A stretch of DNA of 64,000 bases from Daphnia carinata (GCF_022539665.2 NC_081335.1:7068001-7132000); one strand, 5' to 3'. Shown: positions 12,136 through 23,866, counted from the first letter of the stretch. Notes: generated by a model not told the origin, from the letters alone. Numbers and translations: made by a program.

Positions 12136-12884
12136 TACCTTTGCCATCCGTAGAATCAGGATTTTTTAAAATTTCACCAACGGTTTCGAGAAATAAAAAA
12201 TAAACAAATTTTCCGCAACTCTACTGAAAGATTTAACGCAAATTATACTTCTAAAATATTTTGTTTTTTAAACAAGGAAAAATTGAAAACAAAATTTTGG
12301 TAAAATAGAGCATTCTGATTACTATTTTTTCTTTTTATTTACTTTTCCAGTGTGATAATTAATTATTGCATAGTATTGATTTTTCGTCGACACTCTAGAC
12401 TGGAGCAAGTTTTACCTTCCAAGATGGGGCAAGTTGCCTTCGGTTTTTTATAGCTTTCAAGACCTGAAATAGTTGTCTGACAATCAGTTTTATGTGGTAG
12501 TTGTACAGTGTAAAAAAATTAGATCTCAAGTTCATAAAACCATGAAACCCGAGAGAAAGTCTCCGGCATAGATGAAGAATTGCTGTTGTGATGAGGTACT
12601 GGAACCTATTACGTTCACCTTAGTAACGGTAAGGTAGTGGATAAAACTGTAAAAAAAAATGGAACATAAAAAAAAAAAAAAATTTCTTATGTGTATCGCG
12701 CAATACCTTCCATTAGTAAGCCTGGTCTTGGTTAACCCGATGTCGAGCCTTCGTCTGAATAATTTTACGTTTAAGTTTTTACGTTTGTTTTTGTATAGAA
12801 GCTCAATACAGCGGGCTACAGATCGGTTTCTATAGTTTCTCCAGTTCTATTACAGATCAATCATTTTTTAAATTCCATTCCGTT
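12136..12884. other. No gene recognised
   Basis: AT-rich DNA with a short patch near 12400-12450 (actggagcaagttt, then gatggggcaagttgcc) that reads like a small tandem unit. No coding signature. Confidence 0.4.
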
Positions 12885-13050
12885 TTGGGGTATAAACCAC
12901 CAAATTTTGGTTTTTAAAACCCTTTTATTTGTTTTACAATTCTAATGTACTTATTCCGTCAGTTTTGGGGGGTTTTAACGCCTTGTCTGCTTGAACACAA
13001 TATTAGGGGTTTTAACACCCAAAAATAGTTATGATAATGGAGTACTTCTA
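12885..13050. repeat. Dispersed GGGGTATAAACCACCAAA repeat, copy 2
   Basis: GGGGTATAAACCACCAAATT, 'ggggttttaacgcc' and 'attaggggttttaacaccc' correspond in order to the repeat at 1838-2040. Noncoding. Confidence 0.5.
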
Positions 13051-13410
13051 GGCTACAACTACTTCTAATTTTTAATTTGGCACTAATGTTGAAAAAGCAG
13101 ATGATAATATTTAAAAAACACAAAAACCGCATTAAATTTTTGTAAATGGAAGTAAATTACCATATTGCTGTAAAAATAAAAATATGTGACTATCAGTGAT
13201 AAATTCAGGGCAACAAGAGCAACATGGAGTGATCTTTTAGTTATATCCACTGTGATTTGCTGATGAATGCTGAAAAAAAAAATTACCGTAATAAAAAAGT
13301 TATGGAATACTTTTGCATTACCTAATCATAACACTTAAATTATAATCACAACTGTAGAAATAAATAAAATTTTCTATTAACAAAAAGCACTGTAAAAAAA
13401 ATTTGGGCAG

Positions 13411-13778
13411 CATACTGTTAATTTTGGGTTACGGCTTTCGTCGGTTAGAGGCAATTAGTATCGAGCGGAGTTTGCGATATTCACAGAGATAATCTCTAGT
13501 TAACAATGCGATTAATAGTCCAAAAATTGTTGGAATCGTTGAAAAATCAGTTTTTGTTGATTTTTCTGTGGGGAAATCAGTTGAAATAAATCTTTACCGA
13601 AAATTTTCACCATTTTTACCACCAATTTCGGTCAAGAAACTTACCGAAAATCGTAAAAAAACCCGTCGATTTTCGCATTCGGAAACGTACCGTCAGTTTT
13701 CGTCGGTTAAATCGTACGTCCCATGCCCACCGCTTTTAGAGTTTTGGGTACGAAGACCCCTAACAAAAACCAATAGTG
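13411..13778. mobile_element. Short CACTG-family non-autonomous element
   Basis: The left end, 'catactgttaattttgggttacggc' then 'tttcgtcggttag' and 'gagcggagtttgcgatattc', matches that of the 1.3 kb element at 29220. The right end has the same 'ggaaacgtaccgtc', 'ttttcgtcggttaaatc', 'cccaccgctttt' and 'ggtacgaa' order as 30430-30537. The termini are imperfect inverted repeats. At 368 bp it is an internally deleted copy. The 93-codon frame at 13568-13849 is a by-product. Confidence 0.65.
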
Positions 13779-14228
13779 TAATGGAGGGTGGGCGAATTAG
13801 CACCTGGGCATGTTGTCATATCTCGTTTTTCAGGAATACCAATATGTAATTTTTACAATCCTACAAATAGTAGGAGTTATTAACGTTAGAATTCCATATC
13901 TTTTAAAAGAAAAATCAGCACAAGTTTAAACGGTGCGTGATAAAAAATATTAGAAAATTTTCGTTCTAAAATGGTGTTACTGACCTTTTTATTATTTTCG
14001 CACAGGTAACTTACGAAAACTTTTCAAATTTCCAAAAATATGCCCACAATAAACATTGTTTCTATTTTCAAAAAACTTGAATTAGGTTTTCTTAATATAT
14101 AATTTTAAATAGCCTTCTAAAAACATACATGTCTAATACATCCCCATTTCGGAGCTAGGCGCCTGTGTGAAATATACGCGTCATCGTAACAAATCACGAT
14201 AAGTGCTATTTAGACATTTTATTCAGTA

Positions 14229-14520
14229 CACTGTTAATTGGGGTTTCGGCTTTGATCGGTTAGGGAGCAATTAACAGTGCACGGAGTTTACGATATTCAC
14301 AAACGGAATCTCTGGTTAACATGCTTCGTTCGTAAAAGAGCAATGAAAAAAGTTAACAGCAAGTTGTTTCCGCAAAGTTGCATTTAGTTAATGTTTTTCG
14401 TCCGTTTTCGTGTGTAAAAACTGGCAAGCGAAAACAGTTCCTGCATCATACCCCAGCAAATCCAACATTGGAAAGAAGGCTAAACAGCATCCTTTGTCAT
14501 TTAATCCAAAGCGTCTATTG
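14229..14520. mobile_element. 5' fragment of a CACTG-family element
   Basis: It starts CACTGTTAATTGGGGTTTCGG and keeps the family's 'cacggagtttacgatattcac' and 'ctctggttaac' landmarks. It is cut off at 14521, where MITE copy C begins, so the MITE may have inserted into it. The remaining half was not found. Confidence 0.55.
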
Positions 14521-14522
14521 TA

Positions 14523-15410
14523 GGGGAGGTAGGCCACAATTGGAACGGTAGGCAATTGAAACAAAAATTATACCACTCGAAGTATGATAGCGATTTTGTT
14601 CAAAATATTTGAGATAATAGGAATTAGGATTGTTAATTTTTAGAAAAAATTTGAAGCTTTAGACTCAAAAAGTTTTCGAGTTATCCCAAAAAAATGTTTT
14701 TACGGCCCATTTGTAGTTTTTGCCTAGGCAACTTTTTCTGTTTAACCCTTTAAACTATAGACGAAATTCTAAAAAAAAAGGTCTTAAATCATTCCTAATT
14801 CATTTTTCTATAAGTTGATCACATTATTTTTTTCCTAGCTCGTTTTTATATGCTATAAACATTAAAACTCCGTAAAGACCCATGCTAGGGGAATTTGCAA
14901 CACCGTTTTCCAATACGATTTCCGTATGTGAGTCCCCCTTACTGTAGTCTGGCAACGGTGTTATAGCCCTATGCAGCGTATTAGCCGAAACTACCGAAAT
15001 TCATTAAATAATCTTTAGTTACTACATAAAGTTATGAAGTATCTAAAAAAATAAAGATTAAAATTGTTTCTATTACTGTAAAAATTTCATCAAAATACGT
15101 ATCCCAGATGCTAAGATATCGTCATTTTGGTTTCTTCATAAAAATGGGAGCTGCCTTATGGGAAAACCCACGTTTCAATTGCCCAGACGCCGTGTTTCAA
15201 TTGCCCAGAGGCAATTGGAACATCTTGAGGTACCTCCAGTTTTTTGCCCATAAGAGATGTTTACCTGTGCCGAACCCCCTCAAAAAAATTATTTTTAAGT
15301 AGCTGAGATAACTGGCTACAAATCTATATATTTTTTAGCTTAGCTGGACGATTTTTGTAATCGTGGGGAACAAAAATGAGTTTTTTGTTCCAACCATGCC
15401 CTACCTCCCC
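14523..15410. mobile_element. MITE copy C, pogo/Tc1-like non-autonomous element
   Basis: 888 bp between TA dinucleotides. The left end is GGGGAGGTAGGCCACAATTG and the right end is CATGCCCTACCTCCCC. It is the most regular copy and serves here as the family reference: left arm up to 'gcagcgtattag', then a direct junction to the right arm at 'ccgaaactaccgaaattc'. In the long element at 30.8-47.2 kb the two arms are separated by the transposase gene. Confidence 0.85.
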
Positions 15411-15439
15411 TACATATCGCCTGCACAAAAAAAAAAAAT

Positions 15440-16077
15440 ATAAAAAAAATTTACAACATTGATTAAATTAATTAATTAGTAAAATTTAATTATTGTCCTC
15501 AATAACAATTGTGATGTATGTTTGAACATGCAAGATATACTATTATAAAAATTTAGTCTTCTTACTAGCAACCGTTTTTCTTTATTAGTGCCCGTATTCT
15601 GAAGCTAATTTAGGAAATTACCAAAATTCATCAAATAATATTCAGTTATTACAGACAGTTCTAAAATATCTTAATATCTTAAATATCTTAAAAATATAGA
15701 ACAAAGTTTTTTATATTCTAGTAAAAATTTTGTCAAATTATGTATCCCAGATTGTGCGATATCGTCATTTGGTTTCCTCATAAAAACGGAAGCCTCAAAA
15801 ACGAAGATCATGGGAAAGCCCACGGTTCAACTGCCCCGGCGCCCTGTTTCAATTGCCCAGAAGGATTGGCAATCGAATCATTTGAAGTACTTCCAGTTTT
15901 TATCCATAACAGTGTCACCTGTGCTGAACCCCTTTCCCCCCCAAAAAAAAATTATTTCAATGTAGCTCAAATAACTTGCTACAAAACTATGTATTTTTTT
16001 AAAGCTTAGTTTGACGAGTTTCTTACGCGTGGGGAATAAAAATACTTTTTGTGCTCCAACCACAACCTCTCGCCTGT
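15440..16077. repeat. Old right-arm copy of the pogo-like family, reversed
   Basis: It runs from 'attattgtcctcaataac' through 'tgtatgtttgaacatgc' and 'aaattcatcaaataatattc' to 'ctccaaccacaacctctcgcc'. This is the mirror of the copy at 1003-1722 and matches the extended right arm of the transposase-bearing element. Diverged, noncoding. Confidence 0.6.
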
Positions 16078-16304
16078 ACTGTGCAAATGTTAAATTGCAA
16101 AAAGACCACAAACCGATATAAGTCCCAGTCAAAAAGATACATTTTTTTGTGCTAAATTTTTTTAGAGGTTTTCCTGAAGAACGCCCTTCAGGTAAAAAAA
16201 AAAGAACACCTATGGCATGCTACATTTTGAACCACCAAATGCATTAAATAGTTTTTGCATCATTTGTAAGTTAGCATACTGAATATACAACTCACGAAGT
16301 TATC

Positions 16305-17276
16305 ATGTCACTGTCTCCCAGAAGCTGGCATTTCGGTAACCGGATCACTATCACAAAAAAAAACGTTTTACTTCCCTTTTGTATTTTAGTATTGTGCATC
16401 GCACTTCTTATCTTCGGTTGGGCATGGTATCCCAATACAAAATTTGTAACAAACAATCGTATCAAAAATTGGCGGAGTCAGTTCTCATCGATGGAATGGC
16501 AGTATAACGTAAATTGTGATTCTTGTGTCACCAACTGGGATGCCCATTTAGCATCCGACACATTAACTGCTGATGGACTCCTACAATACTTTCTGTGGAC
16601 CAATCGATCTTCTTGTCAGTTATCCCATGACTTTGGCGGTGTCATGATGAGTAACCCTTCAGGATTGGCTGGACAGAAGGCCGTATGTATTGATGCAAAA
16701 ATAGCGCCACAGCCTGGAAAATGTCTTGTTTACTCTTTTGGAATAGACAACGAGTGGTCTTTCGACGAAAACATGGCACGCTACGGATGTGAGGTGTTTG
16801 CTTTCGATCCATCAATGGGGCTAAATAAACATAATCATACTCCCGGAAACGTACATTTTTACAACTGGGGCCTAGGCGACCGCGATGAGTATGACAACCA
16901 TTTCAACTGGACAATCCGTTCCCTCTCCTCTGTCTACGAAACACTTTCTCCCGTTCATGGCAAAAAAATTATTGACTACTTGAAAATCGACATTGAATAC
17001 TCAGAGTGGATAGCTCTGCCAGATATCATAGCTTCGGGTATGCTGTCTAAAATCCGACAAATGGGCATGGAGATCCATTTAGATAATCAAGATACCTTAG
17101 AACAACTTCGTGAACGGGCTATGCTTTTGAGATCGATTGAGAAAATGGGTATGATTCGCTTTGATTCTGAATATAATCCGTGGTTTGTCAGAAACTTCAC
17201 GAAATATTCGTTAACAGGATCTTTGGGTTATGAGATCGCTTGGTATAATACCCAGCTTTTACATGTTCTCACTTGA
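16305..17276 (+). CDS. METTL24/FkbM-like methyltransferase, membrane-anchored
   Basis: An intact single-exon reading frame of 323 codons. Residues 20-42 form a hydrophobic segment (VLLPFCILVL, then CIALLIFGWAW) preceded by basic residues. That predicts a type II membrane protein with its catalytic part in the Golgi lumen or outside the cell. The C-terminal part has the Methyltransf_21/22 pattern of methyltransferase-like protein 24: a strand-turn motif at 141-150 (LVYSFGIDNE), an acidic second strand at 164-170 (VFAFDPS) and YLKIDIEYSEW at 225-235. Several NxT/NxS sites and Cys residues near 71-140 fit a secreted domain. Substrate unknown. The first ATG follows an in-frame-stop-rich leader and places the anchor at the N-terminus. 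An AATAAA lies 15 bases after the stop. It is the only complete ordinary gene here, surrounded by repeats; a retrocopy origin is possible but not shown. Confidence 0.85.
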   Translation: MSLSPRSWHFGNRITITKKNVLLPFCILVLCIALLIFGWAWYPNTKFVTNNRIKNWRSQFSSMEWQYNVNCDSCVTNWDAHLASDTLTADGLLQYFLWTNRSSCQLSHDFGGVMMSNPSGLAGQKAVCIDAKIAPQPGKCLVYSFGIDNEWSFDENMARYGCEVFAFDPSMGLNKHNHTPGNVHFYNWGLGDRDEYDNHFNWTIRSLSSVYETLSPVHGKKIIDYLKIDIEYSEWIALPDIIASGMLSKIRQMGMEIHLDNQDTLEQLRERAMLLRSIEKMGMIRFDSEYNPWFVRNFTKYSLTGSLGYEIAWYNTQLLHVLT

Positions 17277-17291
17277 CGAAATCACATTAGA

Positions 17292-17297
17292 AATAAA
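17292..17297 (+). promoter_or_regulatory. Poly(A) signal AATAAA of the methyltransferase gene
   Basis: AATAAA 15 bases downstream of the TGA at 17274-17276. Its closeness suggests a very short 3' UTR. Confidence 0.5.
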
Positions 17298-18147
17298 TTT
17301 GGTTGTTCTTGAACCTTCAAATATTTTGCTATTTATTTTCAAGTGCTACTATTTTTTTAAGTGTTAATCGTTACAACTTTTGACACCTAACTAACATGAT
17401 TAACAGAAGAAATACAGCAATGAGAGCTGCAAAAATAGAAGTAAAACATTTATTCTTACGGCAAATTTGGAGAGAAATAGGAACAAAATGTTGGACAAAG
17501 CTGACGACAAAAAGAGAAAAAAACGCTCTTCGTGAGCGACGTAAGCTGAGCTGAGAAGAGCGTAAGCTTTTTTACAATAAAAAATATTATATTATAATAT
17601 AAATTTATTTCATAATATAAAGAAAAATGGGTCCTGAAAACCTTCCGTGATACCATTCGAATGTAAAATTTCAAATTTTGCCTACGTGTACACTGCGTGT
17701 TTTTCGCTATAAGCCAGGGAGTTTTGACAGTTGTTCGGGAAATAAAAAACATTTCTCGCATATCCCGATACCCGATTTTGTTTCAATTAGGCTACGTTTC
17801 AAATAATTTGTACCACAACAAAAAAAATATTTTAAAGAATTAAAAAGTTAATGCAGAGCTGTGTTTGTAATTTTGTCTTTGTCTTTATGTTTTCAGGTGA
17901 TAATTTTAAGTTACGAAATGTAAGTTTTTCAACAATACTCTTGAGGGTGTCGAGTTTAGCCGTGCAACACGGGTAAGCTGCCTTCTAGATTTATAGTTGT
18001 TATGACGAGAAATCGTTACCTGGTTATCAGCTTATGGTTGTAAAGATATATTTCTTAAAACGGTTGAACCTAAAGTCCGTAAACACCACAAAATTGTTTG
18101 GAGAAGGAATCCCGCCTTGGGATGAAGAATCATTTGTTGCGATATGA
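17298..18147. other. No gene recognised
   Basis: AT-rich DNA. Around 17516-17570 'cgctcttcgtgagcg' and 'gaagagcgtaagctt' form an imperfect dyad beside an (AT)-rich palindromic tract. No coding signature on either strand, including the - strand frame at 17456-17761. Confidence 0.4.
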
Positions 18148-18369
18148 CAGGCGAGGGTGGGGCTAGTTAGCAGAAGGGAAAGTTTGACAATTTTGAATTT
18201 TGAAGAATCGAATCCAACGGATCTTATTTAGGTAATTGGTAATCAAAGGTGTTTATTTGCGCAAATTCCTGTAACATTTTAAAGCTTTAATAGTAAATAG
18301 TTCAATAACGAAAAATAACGAAATTTTTAGCGTCAAATCAAAAATTTTTCCCGTTCGTTCTTTATCAAT
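18148..18369 (+). repeat. Left part of dispersed repeat R1, copy 2
   Basis: GAGGGTGGGGCTAGTTAGCAG corresponds to the start of R1 copy 1 at 7090. The copy is interrupted at TA (18370-18371) by MITE copy D and resumes after 20141 with 'tttttctactgtgtagttgc'. Its last part (21290-21980) is followed by the CACTA-like element. Confidence 0.45.
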
Positions 18370-18371
18370 TA

Positions 18372-20139
18372 GGGGAGGTAGGGCGTGGTTGGAACAAAAA
18401 CTCATTTTTGTTCCCCTGGATTACAAAAATCGTCCAACTAAGCTAAAAAATATATAGATTTGTAGCCCGTTATCTCAGCTACACAAAAATATTTTTTTTT
18501 TTTTTGGGGGGGGGGGGGTTCGTCAAAGGTGAACATCTCTTAGGGGTAAAAAACTGGAGGTACAGTATGTTCCAAAAAAATCCGACTTCCCCCCTTTAAA
18601 AAAAATGCCCCCTATCAACGTATACCTAAGTTACTTAGTAGTTTAGGGGGGTTATGTTAGGATACGGGAAAATGCGGAAAAAAAATGCAGTAGACGTTAC
18701 CATAGAAACGAGACATGAATTAGCTAGTGTCTTGAATCTCTAAGAGGTGAGACAAATTGCCGGCAGGCAAAGCCAAAAATTTTTACAAATCTACTACAAA
18801 TTGTATTTGCAGTAGGCTACGGGAGACAGACTTTGGGATGGGAAGTCTCGCTTCCATGGTAACAAATTTAACGAATCATGGCTTACGCGCCTTTTTCTAA
18901 ATATTTGTTCTTATGCGTTAAATTAGCATAAAAACGGGGGTTCGATTATAAAACTGATACAGTTCATATAAATGTTTCGCGAAAATAGCGCAAAACAATT
19001 AATTTTCGGGAAATTTGATTCGTAGTTGTGAGTACCCGGTTAGGCCTAACGATACCACACCCCTTCTTTCTACAACAGTTAATGAACTGATGAATAACTA
19101 ATGAACTGTGGCAGTTCTATAATCCAACCCCCGTTTTTATACTAATTTAACGCATAAGAACAAAGATTTTGAAAAAGGCGCGTATGCCATGATTCATTAA
19201 ATTAGTTACCATGGAGACGAGACTTCCCATCCCGAAGTCTGTCTCCCGTAGCCTACTACAAACACAATTTGTGGTAGATTTTTAAAAATTTTTGTCTTTG
19301 CCTAACGGCAATTTGTCTTACCTCTTAGCGATGTAAGGACGCGAGCTGATTCATGTCTGGTTTCCATAGAAACGTCTAGTATAGTTTTTTCCGCGTTTTC
19401 CCATATCCTAGCATAACCCACCTAAAGTACTAAGTAACTTAACTAAGTGTTGATAGGGGGCATTTTTTTTTAAGGGGGGTAGTCGGATTTTTTTGGAACA
19501 TACTGTACCTCAAGATGTTTCAATTGCCAATCCTTCTGGGCAATTGAAACAGGGCGTCTGGGAGATTGAAAAGTGGTTTTCCATAAGGACTCGCGTATTT
19601 ATCGGGGAGCTCCCGTTTTTATAAAGAAACTAAAATGACGATATTTCAGAATCTGGGACACATATTTCGATGAAATTTTTACTAGAATATAAAAAACTTT
19701 TTTCTGCATTTTTTAAAAGGTATTTTAGAATGTTGCCAAATTGCAAGAAAGAGGACGCGCATTGGTGTTCCATTTGCCCCTAAAATGGTTCTTCTCGGAA
19801 ATTAATTTTTTATAGGACACAAAAATGAGCTAGGAAAAAAAAATGTAATCAGTATATAGAAAAATGAACTAGGTATGATTTAAGACCTTTTTATAATTTC
19901 CTCCATCGTTTAAGGGGTTAAAATGAAAAATTGTCTGGGCAATAACTAGGAATGGACCGTAAAAAAAACTTTTTGGGATAACTCGAAAACTTTTAGTGTC
20001 TAATGCCTCTAATTTTTTCTAAAAATGAACAACGCTAATTCTTATCATCTCAAATTTTTTGAACAAAATCCCTGTCATACTTCGAGTGGTATAATTTTTA
20101 TTTTAATTGCCTAGCGTTCCAATTGCGGCCTACCTCCCC
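18372..20139. mobile_element. MITE copy D (reversed) split by a foldback element
   Basis: The ends are GGGGAGGTAGGGCGTGGTTG and 'ttgcggcctacctcccc', flanked by TA. It is the same family as copies A-C but in the opposite orientation. Its right arm is interrupted at a TA by the 943 bp palindromic element 18563-19505. Removing that leaves about 825 bp, close to the family length. A G/T homopolymer stretch at 18488-18520 is unusual. Confidence 0.8.
18563..19505. mobile_element. Foldback (long inverted repeat) element inside MITE D
   Basis: It starts CAGTATGTTCC and ends GGAACATACTG, with TA on both sides. The two arms are inverted repeats over roughly 450 bases each: 'tccgacttcccccctt', 'gccccctatcaacg', 'taacaaatttaacgaatcatgg' and 'taacgcataagaaca' all recur in inverse order in the right arm. 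The spacer near 19020-19060 is short. No coding capacity. The TA target and CAGT ends fit a Tc1/mariner-type MITE. Confidence 0.8.
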
Positions 20140-20141
20140 TA

Positions 20142-21289
20142 CATATTTATGTAATATGTGAATTAAATGAAAGAAAATGTCAATAACCTAGATAATTTAT
20201 TTTTCTACTGTGTAGTTGCAATGGTCTTATCTTGAATAAATTCTAAATCACACTGAAAAAAATTTTTTTTGAGGGGGGGAGGTGGTTAGAAGGTTATAAC
20301 GTTCTATTCCTGTTTTTTTTCCTGTTTATTTTGTTTTTTATGTTTTTTGAGTCTACATTTTTTCGTATTGCTAGAAAACTACTTAATTGAAAAGAGCTGT
20401 GGTAGTTTCAAAGAAAGTTAGTTCTTCCTTTTAAATTCCCCTGTTTATTTTCATTTTTAGGACTAGTAGTTGAAAATTTATAAGTGACTTAAAAAATGAC
20501 CTTCTGTTGGGGGATAATGGGCAAAGTTTTGGGGGTGATATCGGACGCAAACGATATTTTTGGGGCGGGGCCTAGGTTACTTAGTTACGGAAGAGAATTG
20601 CAAACAATGTCTGAAACCTGAGAGTTCAAAAATGTTGTATGCTATCTCCTTTTGAAAATTCTTTTAATAATAAATACTTGATACTAAACAAGCCCTTCCT
20701 ATTTTCTTTTTTTTCAAGCTACTTTGTCCATTCCACCCCCACCCCAATCAATCATTGACGAATTCCTATGAAATTAAATTCAGTTTAGGATTTTTAAAAC
20801 ACATACATAAATAGCTTAATGAATCCTAACGTCATACTATTTTTGCGAAGCATGTATCTTCAATACCTTAAGTTTTAAGGACTATGTCTAATGTGGTACA
20901 CCGGATGTCCAATTTCCCCCCCTTAATATTTTTTCCTTCAATTTTTTCATTTTCAAAAAATGTGTACGACTAAACTACAAAAGAAATTTGAATGAAAAAA
21001 ACTTTGAACATGTATTTAAGTACACTTTACAATATCATACTTCACAATATCAATATCAAAGCGCTAAATTTCATTTATTTTCAGATATCAGTAAATGCAA
21101 AAATACCTTTTTTGTCCAGTTTGGGTCCGATCTCCCTTATACGTAAAAAAGGGTTGAAACGTTTGAAAAATCAAACGTTCGATACTACGGTATTGGAAAA
21201 CGAAAACTTTTGGTTTAAATCGAAAGGTTTGAAACCTTTGGTTTTCGTAACCTTTCTGAACAATGCAGTTATAAAGAATGTTATTTCAC
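20142..21289. other. No gene recognised
   Basis: It resumes R1 for a short distance (20199-20250) and is then AT-rich DNA. It includes one copy of the AAACGTTTGA repeat (21125-21270). The 104-codon frame at 20992-21306 is repeat DNA with no family resemblance. Confidence 0.4.
21125..21270 (-). repeat. Dispersed repeat with AAACGTTTGA palindromes, copy 2
   Basis: Its reverse complement matches 5160-5300 in the order of motifs, including the nested palindrome AAACGTTTGA...TCAAACGTTT. Noncoding. Confidence 0.5.
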
Positions 21290-21980
21290 TAGACGCTGGG
21301 TTGTGACAAGTCGATACCTGGCTCCATGAGGCATGCCGACAGTGTAATCTGACGTTATCGAAAGCTCAGTGTAATTATGATTTTGGCTAATTACGAATTT
21401 TTTTAAAGACGGCTATCACGTATGTAAGAAAAACTGAACGGTGCCAATACTCAAACAGACACACTTTAAAAGCTGTGCATAAGTGTTAGTCAGCAGCGAC
21501 CCTCAGTATTTCAGAGGCAGAAAGAAAACAGTTGAAACAACGAAAAACCTGGGGCAAAAATATATAAGAAATCTTCGTAATGTTTTTGCGTCATGTGTTA
21601 AGAGTTTTAGATAGATAGGCTTTCATGGGAACAGTGGTAAAAAACGGGTTTCATTGTTCCATGAAATTCAACAATTGGGCATACATCAAGTGCGTTTCAC
21701 GCTCAACCATGTTTGAAACTATCTAAATTCATCTATTAACTCATGTCTCTTATGTTTTATTTTTGTTGTTGTTTTCATTGACAATAATTGGTGTTCTACT
21801 CTGTTACTATTCTTGAATGTTATTTTTTTGTATTGTTGTTCTGTTTTGTGATCAACTTCAAGATTTGGCAAGAACTCCTATTTGAAAAACATGAGGCCTA
21901 CCTGCCCCGCTACTACTACCACCTTACCTAGTTATAGGGGCACGTTGATAAAATTTTATAACTGTTTGAAAATTTCGATA
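21290..21980 (+). repeat. Right part of dispersed repeat R1, copy 2
   Basis: Collinear with 7225-7912: 'gacaagtcgatacctgg', 'tttggctaattacga', 'catgggaacagtgg' and 'catcaagtgcgtttcacgc'. It ends 'aaaatttcga' plus TA at the left boundary of the CACTA-like element. The missing continuation 'ttaattcttaaatatagatc' is found immediately to the right of that element at 29088. Confidence 0.6.
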
Positions 21981-22140
21981 CACTCTCAGTTTTTGCCTTC
22001 TACCATTTTCCTACCTTTTGACTACCATACGTGGTAGAACTGAAAAGGTAGAAGAATGGTAGAAAAAATTGTCTGCTTTCAGAAGGTAGGAGATTGGTAA
22101 GGTATCTACCAGTCCTCTGCTATTTGGTAGAGCACTAGGT
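21981..22140 (+). repeat. Left terminal/subterminal region of the CACTA-like element
   Basis: CACTCTCAGTTTTTG is followed by CTACC at several positions and by CTACCATACGTGGTAG, then further GGTAG and CTACC motifs to about 22140. It is the counterpart of 28800-29085 in inverted orientation. Such arrays in plant CACTA elements bind the element's own accessory protein; here that role is inference. Confidence 0.75.
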
Positions 22141-23502
22141 GTCTACCACAAGGAAAGAATTGGTAGGCATGAAATGTGAAACGACCTCGCGAAAATGGAC
22201 GACGGCCGAACATTATATGGGGGAGTAATAACTTGACGACAATGTTCGTGAGATGTACGCTTTGGTGATGTGGGAAAATTACAGCGATGTTGAAGAAAAG
22301 TATTGTTGTGTTGGCGTTGGCAAAGACATTTGTGTAGGCTACATCCTCGTCCAACAAAGTTGTATCAATTATTTTTCTGCTGAAATACATTTTCAGATGT
22401 GGTAAATTTTCTTTCAGCTTAAGGGACTCATAATGTAGTTAATCATAGTACTTATTCAAATGTTTTTCTGACAAAATAATTAGATCGTTGAAGTGTGTTT
22501 GAAATCCTGTTCGCAAACATAAAACCACAAGTTTGGTATAAGAGACCTGTGGATGCAATATTTCCATTGATTTTGATGTACTATATGCCGTATACCAGAA
22601 TAATATTTGGCAACAAGTGTATTCAGTTAACCATACCTTTGTAAACCACCGATACTAAATATAATGCAAAATAAAATAAGTTGTTGTGGGACTCGTGAAC
22701 TTTTTTGTCTTTCACTGCTTTTATTTACTCCTAGGTTAACGAAGAATGTAGTTAGGTAACAAATTTATCTATCTTTCACAGTTTCTTAACATAGTTAAAT
22801 AGTAAGTAAAATACAATAAGTAAATAATACCTGGAATGACAAATCGAAATCTGGGAATAACATAAGACCCTAATATGACTATTGTCCGCCACCAAAGCAA
22901 ATTTATCCAGAATGAGATTTCGTTTGGGTTTTTAAAAATTAATGCAACATATCCAAACACTTACCAAAAAAGGCTATACAATGTTCTGAAAAAAGAAAAA
23001 TAATAAAATTGAACGCAGTAAACTTAAATTTTTTTCTGAGAAGCTGCTGTTTTGACACGCGTTACCATGGAAACCCTGACAGCTACGAGCTAGTACCAGT
23101 TCAACAATTGTTACCCCACTTAATTTAAAAAGTAACATACAAAATTGTTTTCTTAGTTATGTTCAGCGATCTATTACTTATATCAAATTGTTCTTGGCTT
23201 AAGTTACTTTAAAATATTACAATGTTATTATTATATAAAATATTATGAAGGTTTACATTGTGTGTTTAGGGATGTACAACTAGAAGATGTGTGTGGTCAC
23301 CCTGATTACTGTTTTTTTTCATGAGGTTTTCATTAGTCTTTAAAGTTTTTCGAAGGAACTAGTGTCGCTCGTGACTCATTATTTGTAATAGTCATTGTTT
23401 GATGTGTTCTGCATTTTGCATTACAGCTTGTGCGTTTTTTTATTAACAGTGTTATTGATAGTGGTATCGAATATCGATTGTGGGTTTTTTTCGTACCGTG
23501 AT

Positions 23503-23770
23503 TATTAATAGTGATTTACAATTTTGTGACGAACAACCTACTGTTTTTGGGGAGTCGTGCAAGTTCACGTTTCTTTGTGAGGGAAACGGATTTTTTCTAC
23601 TATTCAAAGGTACATACATTTTTTTATTTTATGGAGATATTTTATGTTATGTGATTTACCATTTAGTGACCAATAACCTGTTTATTGGTTGTGGTTCGTG
23701 CAAGTTCACGTTTGTTGGTGAGGGAAACGGAATTTTTCAAGGTACATATATTTTTCTATGTTATTGAGAT
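23503..23770 (+). repeat. Tandemly duplicated 5' leader unit (141 bp period)
   Basis: 'gtgatttac', 'cgtgcaagttcacgttt' and 'gtgagggaaacgga' occur twice, with GTGCAAGTTC at 23557 and 23698. Each copy ends in a splice-donor-like CAAAG|GTACAT or TCAAG|GTACAT (23609/23610 and 23741/23742). An acceptor-like TGTAG at 23841-23845 precedes the first coding exon. The two units look like alternative noncoding first exons of the SAM gene. Confidence 0.5.
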
Positions 23771-23866
23771 ATTTTAGCAAATTCACATTGAGGGTCTTAT
23801 TTCTTTCTTTATTTTAATTAACTTTGGTTCTTTTGTCCGTTGTAGGGGCGTTTTCTCCTTTTCCGC

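Noticed and set aside
16305-17276. Bacterial FkbM methyltransferase by horizontal transfer
   Set aside because: The N-terminal anchor and the METTL24-like pattern are typical of arthropod members; nothing suggests recent transfer.
20992-21306. 104-codon open frame
   Set aside because: It overlaps the dispersed AAACGTTTGA repeat; composition is AT-driven and no motif is seen.
22106-22390. 94-codon - strand frame in the left part of the CACTA-like element
   Set aside because: It starts inside the subterminal array and has no homologue that I recognise. It could be a small element gene but the evidence is too weak.
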